DNA of 64,000 nt from Laguncularia racemosa (taxonomy: Eukaryota > Streptophyta > Magnoliopsida > Myrtales > Combretaceae): assembly GCA_037954665.1 (NCBI GenBank), contig JBBMOL010000200.1, forward strand, positions 1,174,541-1,238,540. The letters run 5' to 3'. Positions 42,860 through 54,375 of the stretch are shown in pieces; position 1 is the first letter of the stretch, and each line of letters begins with the position of its first letter. The notes under the pieces were generated by a model, which saw nothing but the letters and a program-made list of their open reading frames with translations, ran no database searches and was not told the origin of the DNA. Made by a program: the position numbers and the translations under genes.

Positions 42860-44071
42860 TGATGTGCTTAAAAGTGGGTCTAAGCACGTAAAATCCAATT
42901 GAAAGACCAATTACACAATGGCAATATAACTAGTTCTCCAATTGCGTAAATCCTCAATTCTTATAAACCAATTTCACAAAAACGATGTGATTAAGATTGA
43001 ATATCCAATTATGATAAGCTCTAATACCAAAAGATGATATGCTTAAAACCAAGTTAAAGCATATGCAATCAAATAAATGGAACAATTCCTAATCAAATCC
43101 AAAACTAGCTCAACCTTCAAATATGCATGAACCCTAAAATTGCTTTTGTAATCCAATTTGTTGGCTAATCAATCTTAATACCAAATGATATTGTACTCAA
43201 TGGAATTAATCACACCACATAAGATCAAATTAGATTCCAAATCACCAACAACACAAAATGGCCATGAACTATAAATCAACAAAGGAACTCCACGTAAATG
43301 ATGAAAGACAATTATAAGGCAATATCAAAGAGACAATTCCAACTAAATTGATAATAATATATGGATGGAATTAGACCTACAATTGATGCCAAAAATTAGA
43401 ACAAAAACCAATCATAATCAACACTAGATATGACACACTAGTTATGAAAATGAAATCAACTTAGGAATTGTTATTACTTACAATTCATTAGGTTGCAACT
43501 CGCCACAATTCTAATGGATTGAAATTAATAAGAGTCCTTATGAAATCTTAGGACAAACCCTAATCTCTCACAGAAATTTGCAGCAATAGTAAATGTATTC
43601 TCCTCCCAAAACCCTACTTAAGCAAGTATTTATACTTGCTCCCTTTAGGGTTAAAATGACTAGAAAGTTACAACTATGTCACTATAGGGTGGCCGGTCCT
43701 AAAAACATAAAATATAACCCAAATAAAATGTCCTAAAAACTTACAACATAAATGGTTCAAAGAAATAAATTACAAGTACAAAATAATCTTCAACAAGCTA
43801 TCTCTTCAGTAGGATTCGTCGGTCTAGCTCATCGTCGGTTTAGGTCGGTCTATGAATAACCCACAAGCTAAGTCTTAGTGAGTTTGTCCATCACCCTATA
43901 AAGCCTGATAAGTGTGCTTGTTGGAATACACAATACAGGAGTAATAGAAAAGAGCTTAATAAACAAATAATTCCAAGGTTGAGTTGTTCAAAAAGGACCA
44001 TCATTGCTAAGATTTGAAATCCTTTGGTTCTTACCCTAATGATAGGTCTTATAGAATTTTGATTCCTATCA
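42860..44071 (-). repeat. Chr3 5' LTR, 1.2 kb, with internal fossil LTR end
   Basis: The true right border is TGATAGGAATC (minus strand) at 44071. Two candidate inner ends exist: 43035 (TGATATGCTT) and 42860 (TGATGTGCTT), each followed by a primer-like site (43018-43029 and 42842-42853). I take 42860 because the solo LTR of the family (28075-29295) extends to the equivalent outer end and has a target duplication there. The length of 1212 bp then matches its 1221 bp. The TATA palindrome is at 43621-43640. Confidence 0.8.
43018..43029 (-). promoter_or_regulatory. Fossil iMet primer site inside the Chr3 5' LTR
   Basis: Minus strand TGGTATTAGAGC after AAGCATATCATCTTT, 165 bp inside the LTR end; position equivalent to 29117-29128 of the solo LTR. 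Confidence 0.8.
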
Positions 44072-44076
44072 TTGTA

Positions 44077-44415
44077 TAACGCTCTTCCTAGAATGTTCCA
44101 ATCATTTTAACAACATTCTCAATATCATCATCATCATCATCTTTAATGGCCATCAATAACTCGTACATTGCTCATTTTTTATACAATTTGGTGCCTACAT
44201 AAGACTTTAACTTAGTTTACACATGATTAACTTTGATGTTTCCACATACCTTATTCAAGAAATGCTAAATTATTTGTTCGTTTTTCTTCTTTACTATGTC
44301 TACAAGTTATTTATTTATTTGACATTTCATATATATATATATATACACTTCAAAATATATCATGTATAATGGTAATATACTACCTTATATAAAAAGTAAT
44401 ACTTAATATATATGT
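44077..44415. other. AT-rich spacer between Chr3 and Chr4
   Basis: No coding sequence or element ends seen. Contains ATC repeats (44130-44145) and TA-rich runs (44325-44350). It ends at the ATATA target duplication of Chr4 (44416-44420). Confidence 0.7.
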
Positions 44416-44420
44416 ATATA

Positions 44421-45253
44421 TGATAGGAATCTACCCTGCGGTCTTAACAATAAGGGAACTTGATTTGGATATATGATCCAAAACATCCACATATGTTCAT
44501 TTTTTTTTTTTACCTAATAATGTTTGGTTTTGCACTATAGTAAGTACATTGATCAGTTTTACGGGATGGCCAAATAACATACACTGATAATCAACTTGTG
44601 GGACATTTTTGGAGTCACATCCAACGACCCACAAATTGCTCAATTAACTTGAAGAACCGGCCATTTGAAGACCATCTTTTGTACTTGTATTTTTCACTAT
44701 TGAACCACCCATTTTTTGTTCATTTAGAACCGGCCACTTAATGGCATATGTATAATTTTTTGAACATTTTTACCTTAATTGGAGCAAGTATAAATACTTG
44801 CTAATTAGGGTTTGTAGGGAGCTTTTGACATTTTTTTTTTTTTAAAAAAAAAACTCTTTCAGCCATGAGGGAGAGCCTTGTAAATCAAAGATCTCTTATC
44901 AATTTCTTGTGAAATTATGGCGAGATTCAACAAGTGTAGATTGTGAGTAATATCAATCTTCCATTTATTGTTAGCAAATTGTATTTAGTGAGTCATATCT
45001 AGGTGCAATTTGTGGTTACTTTTGTTCACATGATTTGGATGTAATTTTCAGATTTTGATCAATTCAATTTTGAAATTGCTTCCTAGTGTAAATTGTGTGA
45101 TTTCCCATTGAACATTTACATACTTATTAGTTCACATTTCGCTTGGTCATTTGCTTAAGTGGAATTCCATTTCATCACGCCAATTTAGGGATTTTGCATT
45201 GTTGAATTCTCTAATTGGATTGTGTACATGTGCTTTAGATTTTAGGTAAATCA
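44421..45253 (+). repeat. Chr4 5' LTR
   Basis: Palindromic TATA motif AGCAAGTATAAATACTTGCT at 44783-44802. A decayed iMet primer site TGGTATAAGAGC follows at 45259-45270. Confidence 0.93.
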
Positions 45254-46403
45254 TATTGTGGTATAAGAGCATTGGTTTTTGAGAAGGGAATTTCATGATC
45301 ATCATTTGACAATTAGAGTTCTTGAAGTGATTCTTTATTTGAAATTGTTAAAGTAATTTGAAGTAGTGCTTGTGGAGTTTATTTCATTCTTATTATTGTT
45401 TATTGAAGTAGACGTGGAAAACTTGTGGTAACTTGTGTTCCTTGAGTTTGCCGTGAGTAAGAAGGGAGTGTTCCTTGATGATCATTTGGAAAAGTGAAAT
45501 TTTTTAAACATGGAAGAGTGAATTGTGTTGGTAGTTTCCAAAATTGCATTTTTTGTTTGTAAATTCCAGATTTACATTATGTGGAGATAAGGAAGATATT
45601 TGAAATTCAAACACCTTCTTTAAGTTTGAAGCAATTCATTGAGTAGCATTGAATGAGTGTTATTTGAATTTGAATTGTTCTTACCATTTGTGGAGAAGGT
45701 TGCATTCGAAGTGGTGTTTGAATCTTATTGTTGCCATAAGTGGTGGAGTTTGTGTTGTGTATGTATTGAGTTGAAGGGTGCTGCACATGAAGTGGAGTGG
45801 TGTTTGAAAACTTACACTGTGATTGTGTTGTGTGTGTAGCAAAGTGGAGTTGTGTTGTAAAGGGGTGTTGCAACGTGTGGTGTGTGTGTGTAGTGGTGAT
45901 TGAAATTGCACCATGAGTAAGGTGTTGTGTGTATAGTGGTGATTGAAATTTACACCGTGAGTGAGGTATTGTGTATAGTGGTGTGAGTGTGTTGTGGAGT
46001 TGTGTAAGGAAGGTGTTGCACGTGGTATATGGGGTTATATGTGCCGTGACTAGAAAAGGGAAGTTTAGTAGTAAAGTTTGAATTTCAAAACAAGCATTTA
46101 AGTGTGAAAGTTATTAAGTATTATTACTTAAACACTTGGTTAGTTAAATTTAACAACTTACTACTTAGAAGTGTTTAATTGTTGCTATAATTGAAGTGTA
46201 AGGAAGTGTGTGTTGCATTAGTGGCTTGTTGCACCGTAGGTGTACAAGTGTGTGTGTGTGTGTTGACGTAGTGTGTGAAGTTAAATAGAGTTTTGTTTAT
46301 TTTGTAGGTGATTTGATTGTTGTGGCGAGTGAAGTGTTGTGTAGTGAAGGGAGAGTGCTGCAATTGTTTTAGACTATTTGTACTTCAGCAAATCTCATCC
46401 ATA
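45254..46403 (+). other. Chr4 leader
   Basis: 1.15 kb, G/T-rich, no coding sequence. A block at 45880-45990 repeats GTGGTGATTGAAATT with CACCATGAGTAAGG or CACCGTGAGTGAGG at a spacing of about 48 bp. Related to the Chr3 leader read on the other strand. Confidence 0.75.
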
Positions 46404-47561
46404 AACATGTTGAATGATAGTGTGAATGGGGGCATTAGCAATGAAGCTAATAGCTAAGTTGGTGGAGGACAAGGTCATCGTACTGTAGGTGGGAGAACTT
46501 TGGAGGAATAGCTTCAGGACCTCACCACCATTGTTGCTACGCTAGCAATAAGGGTTAATAGGATGACAATGCCACAACCACTAGTAGCGAATCCTCAGGC
46601 ACCACCACTTAAAGTAGCTCCTCAAAACATTCAAAGGGAGGGAGCAGTAGGAGGAGGAAACATAGGAAGGATAATGGAAGGAGATCATCATGCCTTTAGG
46701 GAGGAGAGGGACGATAACTTTAGGGTCAACCTTCACCTAAATAGGGATTTCAAGCTACCTAGGGTTTTAGAATATGTGAAGCTGCAAGTGCCTTCATTTG
46801 ATGGTAGGGGTTCAGTAGATGACTATCTAGACTGGGAGGATAAGGTTGAGGGCCTTTTTGAGTGTTATGAGATAGATGATAACACTGGAGTTTGTCTTAC
46901 TACGGTTAAGTTCATAGGGTATGCTGCCTTGTGGTGGAAAAATTTGGTGATCAGCAGGCGAAGGGATAGAGAGGCTGAAATTCACACCTGGAGAGACATG
47001 AAAAGAGTTCTAAGGAAGAGGTTCATTCCTGAGCATTATAGGCAGGAACTATTTATCTGTCTACAAACTTTGAACCAGGGAAGCAAAACAATGGATGACT
47101 ATGTCCAGGAGTTTGAAACTTTGATGATCGGATGTGGGTCAATAAAGCCTCATGAGCAAACCCTAGTACGTTTTGTATCTGGGTTAAAGCATGAGATAGC
47201 CTGTGTTGTTGAGCTTTAGAGGTATAGTACACTTGATGAGGCTAGACTTGAAAGTGGAAAGACAGAGGCGATCCAATCTGCTCTAGGTTACTAGTAGCAA
47301 GCTTAGTACTACTACTAGGCCCATGGGGGTTGATGGTCAGTTAGGTGGATCAAAGAGAGCAGTGAGCATGTCAGGGCAGTTGACAGAGTTACCCCTAGCA
47401 CAGACAAAGAGAAGATGATTTCTAGGAAGGGCAAAGAGGTAGTTAGACTTGATGTTAGGCAGACAATACTAGGGTCGACTAGTGGGAAGATGTGCTAGAT
47501 TAAATGCTTCAAATGCATGGGATTTGGACATATAGCTACGTAGTGTCCCAATAAGAGAGTA
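46404..47561 (+). pseudogene. gag: Chr4 gag
   Basis: The ATG at 46404 begins MLNDSVNGGISNEAN and is soon followed by stops. The main open part (46563-47219) holds the gag domain: KLQVPSFDGRGSVDDYLDWE, VKFIGYAALWWKNL, RRRDREAEIHTWRDMKRVLR, RFIPEHYRQEL and LNQGSKTMDDYVQEFETLM. The region to the zinc knuckle has many stops, and the knuckle itself (IKCFKCMGFGHIAT, then a stop, then CPN; 47497-47552) is broken. Same frame as the protease. Confidence 0.9.
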
Positions 47562-48300
47562 ATGACTGTCATGGAGGGCACCAAAGAAAAAGATGAAGAA
47601 GAAGCTATCGAGCCTATAGATCTGTCCATGGCTTTGCAAGAATACTGTGATGATCAGAACGCTGAGACATATGAGGATAAAACGAGTAAACATTACTTAC
47701 CTATTAATGTGTTGCACAGAGTTTTGACTATGGCTCTAGATACTAGGGACAAACAGAGGGAGAACCTATTCCACGTACCTTGCCGGATTCGAGGTAACCT
47801 TTGTGTCCTAATCATTGATAGTGATAGTTGCACTAATATCATATTTGCTGCATTAGTAGATAAATTACAACTAGCCACTAGCCTGCATCCTAGCCCTTAC
47901 AAATTGCATTGGTTGGATAACCGAGATAGTCTACATGTCACACAAAGAACAAAGGTGCCAATTAGTGTAGGAAAGAAATACCATGATGAGATCATCTGTG
48001 ATGTGATTCCTATGTGCGCCTTTCATTTATTATTAGGTAGACCCTGGATGTTTAATAGAAAGGTATTACATGACCGGTTCAGAAACACTTACATGTTTCG
48101 AAAGGATGGTTCACGGATAGTCTTGGTGCTTATGTCTCCATCTGAGGTGCGCTCTTTCTAAGAAAAAATTAGGAATACCTTTGGTTCTTCTAAAAGTTAG
48201 GTAAACAGGCAAATAAAGGCATCATATTTTAGTCTAAGAGATGACCCCTTAGATTTGAGGGCAAATCTTTTAGAGGTCCGAGGAGATGATGGAAATCTAC
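47562..48300 (+). pseudogene. PR: Chr4 protease joined in frame to the integrase tail
   Basis: Protease upstream block DKQRENLFHVPCRIRGNLC, active site IIDSDSCTNII (Gly after Asp changed: DSDS instead of DGGS), then VIPMCAFHLLLGRPWMFNRK. A TAA at 48159 follows SPSEVRSF. About 25 codons on, the frame reads RDDPLDLRANLLEVRGDD, the final integrase residues at the LTR border. Pol between them has been removed without disturbing the phase. The polypurine tract (about 48274-48286, GGTCCGAGGAGA) is in this tail. Confidence 0.88.
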
Positions 48301-49144
48301 CCTACGGTCTCAGCAGTAGGGGAACCTGATTTGGATGTATGATCTAAAGCATCCACATATGTTCATTTTTTTTCACCTAATAATGTTTGGTTTTGCACTA
48401 TAGGAGGTACATTAATCAGTTTTACGGGATGGCCAAATAACATGCATTGATGATCAACTTGTGGGACATTTTTTGAGTCACACCCAATGACCCACAAATT
48501 GCTCAATTGACTTAAAGAACCGGGCATTTGAAGACCATCTTTTGTACTTATATTTTTCATTATTGAACCGCCCATCTTTGTTCATTTTTTGGACTTATAA
48601 TTTTTTGTACTTTGAATTTTAGAACTGGCCACTTAGTTGCATATGTATAATTTTTTGAACATTTTTACCCTAATTGGAGCAAGTATAAATACTTGCTAAC
48701 TAAGGTTTGTAGAGAGCTTTTGACATTTTTGAAAAAAAAAAACACTCTCTATGCTGTAAAGGAGAGCCTTGCAAATCAAAGATCTCTTATTAATTTCTTG
48801 TGAAATTGTGGCGAGATTCAACAAGTATAGATAGTGAGTAATATCAATCTTCCATTTGTTGTTAGTAAATTGTATTTAGTGAGTCATATCTAGGTGTAAT
48901 TTGTGGTTACTTTTGTTCATGTGATTTGGATGTAATTTTCAAATTTTGATCAATTCAATTTTGAAATTGCTTCCTAGTGTAAATTGCGTGATTTCCTATT
49001 GAACATTTACATACTTATTAGTTCACATTTTTCTTAGTCATTTGCTTAAGTGGAATTCCATTTCATCATGCCAATTTAAGGATTTTGCATTGTTGAATTC
49101 TCTAATTAGATTGTGTACATGTGTTTTGGATTTTAGGCACATCA
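48287..49144 (+). repeat. Chr4 3' LTR
   Basis: 858 bp. TATA palindrome at 48678-48697. About 25 bp longer than the 5' LTR because of small indels near 48580-48630. Confidence 0.93.
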
Positions 49145-49319
49145 ATATATACATAATTTGTAGGTATAAATGTTTTAAATAATAAATAAATAGTACATGT
49201 TTAACAAATGCAATAACATGTGTGGTTGTGTGTGTATACTATATAATATATTTAATTATAAATTATATACATCATAGATTTTATGAAATGTGTGCGATAT
49301 ATGACATATAACATATTCA

Positions 49320-49391
49320 ATAATGTATGTATGTATGTATGTATGTATGTATGTATGTATGTATGTATGTATGTATGCATGTATGTATGTG
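49320..49391. repeat. (ATGT)n microsatellite
   Basis: Around 17 units of ATGT, one interrupted by GCATG near the end. Confidence 0.95.
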
Positions 49392-49464
49392 TAACACATA
49401 TAGTTTATGTTTTAGCTTAAAAACATGGTTAAAATTGTAACTTTAAAGATGAGAGATTGATGTT

Positions 49465-49682
49465 AGGTTAGATATGCAGGAACGATTCAGAATGGAATGG
49501 AATGAAAGGAATCGCAATTTCTAATCTTAAGTTCAAGAGTCAAAATCTTACTCGAAGGTGAAATCAAATTCCAAGAAATTATGATTTCGCCTTTTAAAGT
49601 CACATCTAAACATAAGAATATGAGTAGAATCTAGATTTGTGGTTCCATTCTAGGTTAGTTCCTACATACCAAATATGTCATA
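49465..49682. mobile_element. Candidate MITE 1
   Basis: The left end ATATGCAGGAACGATTCAGAATGG and the reverse complement of the right end, TTTGGTATGTAGGAACTAACC, form imperfect inverted repeats around about 150 bp of non-coding DNA rich in GATTTC/GAATC. The target duplication is unclear. Confidence 0.5.
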
Positions 49683-51170
49683 AGGTCAATTTAGTTCAAG
49701 AGGATAGATATTTTTAGGTATATACATTCCTTGCAACCAGCTATTACCTCATTTGATTTGAGGTAGTATGTATACCTTTGGAGCACCTATTCCTTTTGCA
49801 AAAGGAAAAACTATACCTTCAATCTCATCATAATAGCTGATCCCTTCTCATTTGAAATATCTTTTAATAAATTCAAAAATTATAGTTGTACCCTTTTTAT
49901 AGATATTAATAGTACATCTATCTATATTTTAAAGTCAAAATACCAAGTTTTGGACATCAAATTCTCGAAACTTATTTTTTACTTAGATATTCCATTATTT
50001 ATTCTTTCAATTATACATATATTTTTATCTCACAAAGTACCTAAATGGTAATTAAAGTAATTTTCCTTACAACATCTATTTTCCCAAATAGCTTATCTTT
50101 ATTGGGTTAAAACATTAATTGCCTTTTAAACTTTTCATTAATGAATATATTTATAATGTATTACTTCAACTGTATATTTCTATTTTAGTTTTCAAGTATT
50201 TTTCAAGCAAGTTATGCATTATCTTATTTTCTTTTTGAATTTATCAATTGTAGATACAATTTGATACATTAATTGGATTACATTCCGAGTTATATATATT
50301 TTTTTCATACGCATTATGAATGCTCATTTGCTAGTTAGAAGAATAAATACTTCAAATTGATGATAGTAATTAATAATCATTTTATTATGAGTAAAAAAAG
50401 CTCACGATTAAATATTTAATAATAATAGAATTAATAAATATTGATTTTTAATTATTAGTCGATATTAATTATATTATATTATTCAATAATAAATAATAAT
50501 AATTTAATTTATATAATTATTTAAATAATGGCACTACTTACATGATTAATAATTAACAATAATTACATCATTATTAAATAATTATGTATAATAATTACAT
50601 ATGTTGTGATCCATTTGCAATGGCCATATTATGCGAGTCTCACACTACATGTGGCCCTAGAGGAGTAACATGGAATGACATGTAGAGATGACTAGATGGG
50701 AAGAGGTAGGAAGGAGGAGCAGACAATCCTAAGATGTTTAAAAGTAAGTGTGACAAGTGAAGAAGCTATAAAGTATCAATGCCACTATTATTGACAAGAA
50801 GTGGTGTACTTTTCATCTTAACCTCTATTTGAGCTTGTGGGATAACAATTTAATAGCACAACAACGTTTATTTAGATCTTTAGATGGCAATCTAACAACA
50901 AGACAACAATTTTTTTAATCTTTGAGTTATGTCAAATTTGGAGAAGCTCATAAGTATTTATAGAATTAAGCTATCAACAGTGTCAATTGGATTGCATTGA
51001 CAATTAACAGCAAAAATGAGTCATCCACTTGATTGATCCCTCCATGGACTCCTCATGAATGTAACCTATTGAGGGTTTCTCTTAGTGCATGAGCTTCCCA
51101 ATGAAGGTTGAGAGTAGACAAGTGGGTCCAATGATTCTTACTTTAAGCTTACTATATCCAATCTTCCTAT
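49683..51170. other. AT-rich region without recognisable genes
   Basis: About 1.5 kb, strongly A/T at 50200-50620 (ATAAT-type low complexity). No open frame of interest, no element ends. Confidence 0.6.
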
Positions 51171-51173
51171 ATC

Positions 51174-51560
51174 ACAGTTGGTATGTAGGAATTGACTTAG
51201 AATGAAATTGTGATTCTAGGTTCCATTCACTTTCCCATGTCAAGGAGCATTTTAGGAAGCCAGAATCACAATTTTTTAGAATAAATGGTTTTGAATTTAA
51301 GAAGAATTCGATTCCACCTTTAAGGGATGAAATCGTAATTCCATTCTATCCTCATGAATAATTACTTAAATAACTTTTTTAACCTCATTCATGTATATTT
51401 ATTACTTCTACAAATTAAGGGCATTTTTTTTATAAATACCATCATACGCCATTTCAATCCATTCCATTTGGTAAACACTTCCAAACACCATAGTAGACTT
51501 AGCATTTAATTGTTGATTCTGTTCTAGACTATTCCTATGTATCGAACGTGAAATTAAGTC
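51174..51560. mobile_element. Candidate MITE 2, related to MITE 1
   Basis: The left end TTGGTATGTAGGAATTGACT resembles the right end of MITE 1 inverted. The right end read backwards gives CGATACATAGGAATAGTCTA. Inside are GATTC/GAATC-rich blocks as in MITE 1, but it is longer. Confidence 0.45.
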
Positions 51561-52668
51561 ATCCAAAGTTCATGGTCTTGACTTAATGAGTCCTATCACT
51601 TACTCTAAAGAGAGTTAAGTTGAAATTTCCCAAAGTTAGCAAAATCTTTAATTAAATTTAAAGGAATTAATTAACTAAAATTAGGAGATTAAACTAAAAT
51701 TTTGAAAGTGTAAACATGATATTATTTGATATGGGTAGAATAGTGATTAGTATTTTTAAGGTCAATTATCTAAATTACCCTTAGATATTAAAGAGTGAAA
51801 GATGGGTATAAGAGTAATTAACTTTAATTAGTAATAGTCGCTAATACGAATTAGTATTTAAGAGTAAATACTTTCTAGAATTCTCATTTTTCCCTCTAAT
51901 TTTCTCTCTCTTCCATTCAGTCTCTTTCATTATCCCCTCAACTATCCCTATCTTTCTCTTATTCTAACCCACTCTTCCCATTTCTCTTATCTTTCTCTCT
52001 CTTTCTATCTCAAACTCTCTTAAATCAATATGCCTCTTCACTACATTACATCTACAAATCGTTAAAAGGTGAAATTGAGCTCAATTCAAGTGAAATCAAA
52101 GCTTATTTAGGTAAGTAATTGATTTAGATTAAGTTGAATTTTGATTTCGGAGCTCAATCAGTCTAATATCAAGTCAATCATGGAAATATACAAGGAATTG
52201 AATCAAGAAGTTGAAGAATCAAGTGGTTAAGTCCCATTACAAGTGTAGTCGAAACATACATAGTGGTAAGAATTTGAAATTGAATTTAGATTTTAAATAT
52301 GAGTTAGAATCTTTCTATCTATAAGTTAGAATGTTAATATAGGCATTTAATTATTGTTTTGCAAGGAGGAAATCCTATTATAGTGTTGAAGTTCATTTGA
52401 GCAAGGTTTATGATATTTGGGATTAAGATATGTTATAGAATATCAATCGATCTATAAGATTTGTAAAAATATTAACAGGTAATTTTTTTATTTATGAAGG
52501 TGAATTTGGTGTTCAATGTTTAATCTTAAAGTTTAAAATTTATTAGAAAGTTTCAAGAGCTAAAGAGTAAGGTAAGTATTTAATTACTTATTCAATTTAA
52601 AGTTTGCAATGTGATTGATAAATAATTGAATTGGAAATGGATATAGATATATCTACATATATATGTGG

Positions 52669-52700
<32 letters not shown>

Positions 52701-54367
52701 CATGGGATGTAAGTGTTTATGTGTGAGGAATATTTGATTTGGTGAATTACGATATTTTAGTGTTAATTAGAAATTTAGTTGAGATTGTAATGGATGTCTA
52801 TGAATGTTTAGAGGTTTAAGTTTTTATTTATGGATAATTTATACTTGTCGTAAAGTGTAATTTGGTTTTAACTGTGCTATTGATTAATTTTGGAGAATTA
52901 GTGATAAGAAATGGGTAATTGATGTCTTGGTGAGATGTTTAATTAATTGGAATGTGCTATTAAACAAAAATTTAGTGATATAGATATAATTGTGTTATAA
53001 CTAAGTATAATGATGTTAAATGGGCATTTGAAATATTAAAAAAAAATATTTTAATGTTTTAACATTTTGAAAGAGCGATAATTGGTAGAAATTGACTTGG
53101 GAATTATAATAAGAAGGAATTGTAATGATAACAAATAATGAAGAAATGAGTGAATATGGATGAGTTAGAGTTTTTAATTCGTTTTTTAAATTAATCTAGG
53201 AATTTGAGGTGACAATCTAATGTTAAAATGAAGTTAAAGTGTTAATTTGGAAATGGGAAGAGATTTAGAAAGATTTGGTGTTAGTTTGAATTGATTCAGA
53301 GCTAGAATGAGTAATGGTATTTTGAAGTTGTAATTCGTAAATGGAAAATCACAATATTTTAAAGATGTTTAACTTACTTGAACTCTAAGATTTTTTGAAA
53401 AAAATTGATAGAGGAATGAGTTATGAACAATTGGCATTTATGTGACATACTGATTAAGTTATACTTGTTTTAGTGAAGCATAAATGAGGAAGACAAATTC
53501 TTGAAATTTTGTTGATTTATGTTAATTTGTAATAGATTTGATGGAATTAGATTTTTGGGTAATGAGGTTGATAAATATGGAAAAATTATGATTGAATGTT
53601 CATCTTTTAATGTGTTTGATGCATTATGTTGATTATTTTTTTGATAGAAGTTGTTTAGGTAAGTTAACTCACTACTTGACTAATATTAGTCTATCTAACT
53701 ATCCTAAGATCTTTAGGCAAGTGAACCTATTGATTTTTATAGTATAGTTGATATTAATATTGAGTCTCAATTCCATAGAGGCTATGAGTACTAGTATTAG
53801 CCCTTCTCCAATTATCTAATTTGTAAAATTGTGAAAAAGTAAGAAGAAAAGTAGCAAGTAATTAAAAGAAAACAACAATTTATAAAAGCACACCTAGATA
53901 TTTAATCCCCCTAAAATTACTAATGCAATTAACAAATTATTTTTAATTTCATTATTATGTTCTCAGACCATAGGAATTCTTAAATTGAACTAATAACTTT
54001 CTCAAATTTACTAAATCATAATTCTAGGTTAATTAATCGACATCTCTTCCTAATTAAATCCTCTAGAATCGCATTACTTTCAATATGTGAATTCCGTTAT
54101 TAGATTTGACCTTAATCCAAAATATTTACATTATCCTATCTCTATGATTGTGTATAACTCCTTCTAATTATACTAGATCTATTCAAACATAGGATCTCTC
54201 AATCTCTAGGTATGAATTAGACTTCAAATTAATATGTTGGCAATATTAATTTGAAAACAATAAAGCACATATAATAAAATCATAAGAATAGCAATAATTT
54301 CATTAAATAAAAATCATGAATTACATGTTGGACTACCCTATTGCTAATTCTAAAACACTATGTATAG
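51561..54367. other. AT-rich region, possible old LTR debris
   Basis: 2.8 kb with no coding sequence. 51890-52030 is C/T-rich like a leader. A (GT)n run lies at 52668-52699. The segment 53800-54360 has the look of an Athila/Tat LTR interior (AATTAATCGACATCTC, GGATCTCTCAATCTC), but I could not pair it with another copy. Confidence 0.4.
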
Positions 54368-54375
54368 CTTGGACT

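Larger units (their letters stand above)
1..44071 (-). mobile_element. Chr3: CRM-like Ty3/gypsy element, gag- and pol-deleted, outermost of the nested stack
   Basis: The two LTR copies can be matched directly. Positions 1-359 followed by 40192-40664 are colinear with 43240-44071, so the left (3') LTR is cut in two by Ath1 and begins before the window. Read on the minus strand the order is 5' LTR (42860-44071), iMet-type primer site, leader, protease, a tandem-repeat linker, a scrap of integrase C-terminus, a CCCGAGGAGA polypurine tract and the 3' LTR. Gag, reverse transcriptase, RNase H and most of integrase are missing, so it cannot move by itself. The right target duplication should be TTGTA (44072-44076); the left copy lies outside the window. 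Placement in the CRM-like chromoviruses rests on protease type, iMet primer and coding sequence running into the LTR, and is an inference. Confidence 0.85.
44421..49144 (+). mobile_element. Chr4: CRM-like gag-plus-protease derivative
   Basis: LTRs 44421-45253 (833 bp) and 48287-49144 (858 bp), with TGATAGGAAT or TGATGGAAAT starts, TCA ends and ATATA on both sides (44416-44420, 49145-49149). Gag, zinc knuckle and protease lie in one frame; after protease the same frame runs directly into the integrase tail and the LTR. RT, RNase H and the integrase core are gone. Several stops in gag show it is no longer functional. Confidence 0.95.

Noticed and set aside
49320..49391. (ATGT)n array as a CRISPR-like or other structured repeat
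   Set aside because: Simple 4-bp microsatellite without spacers.
53800..54360. Fourth Athila/Tat LTR
   Set aside because: Composition and a few phrases fit, but no ends, partner copy or duplication could be found.
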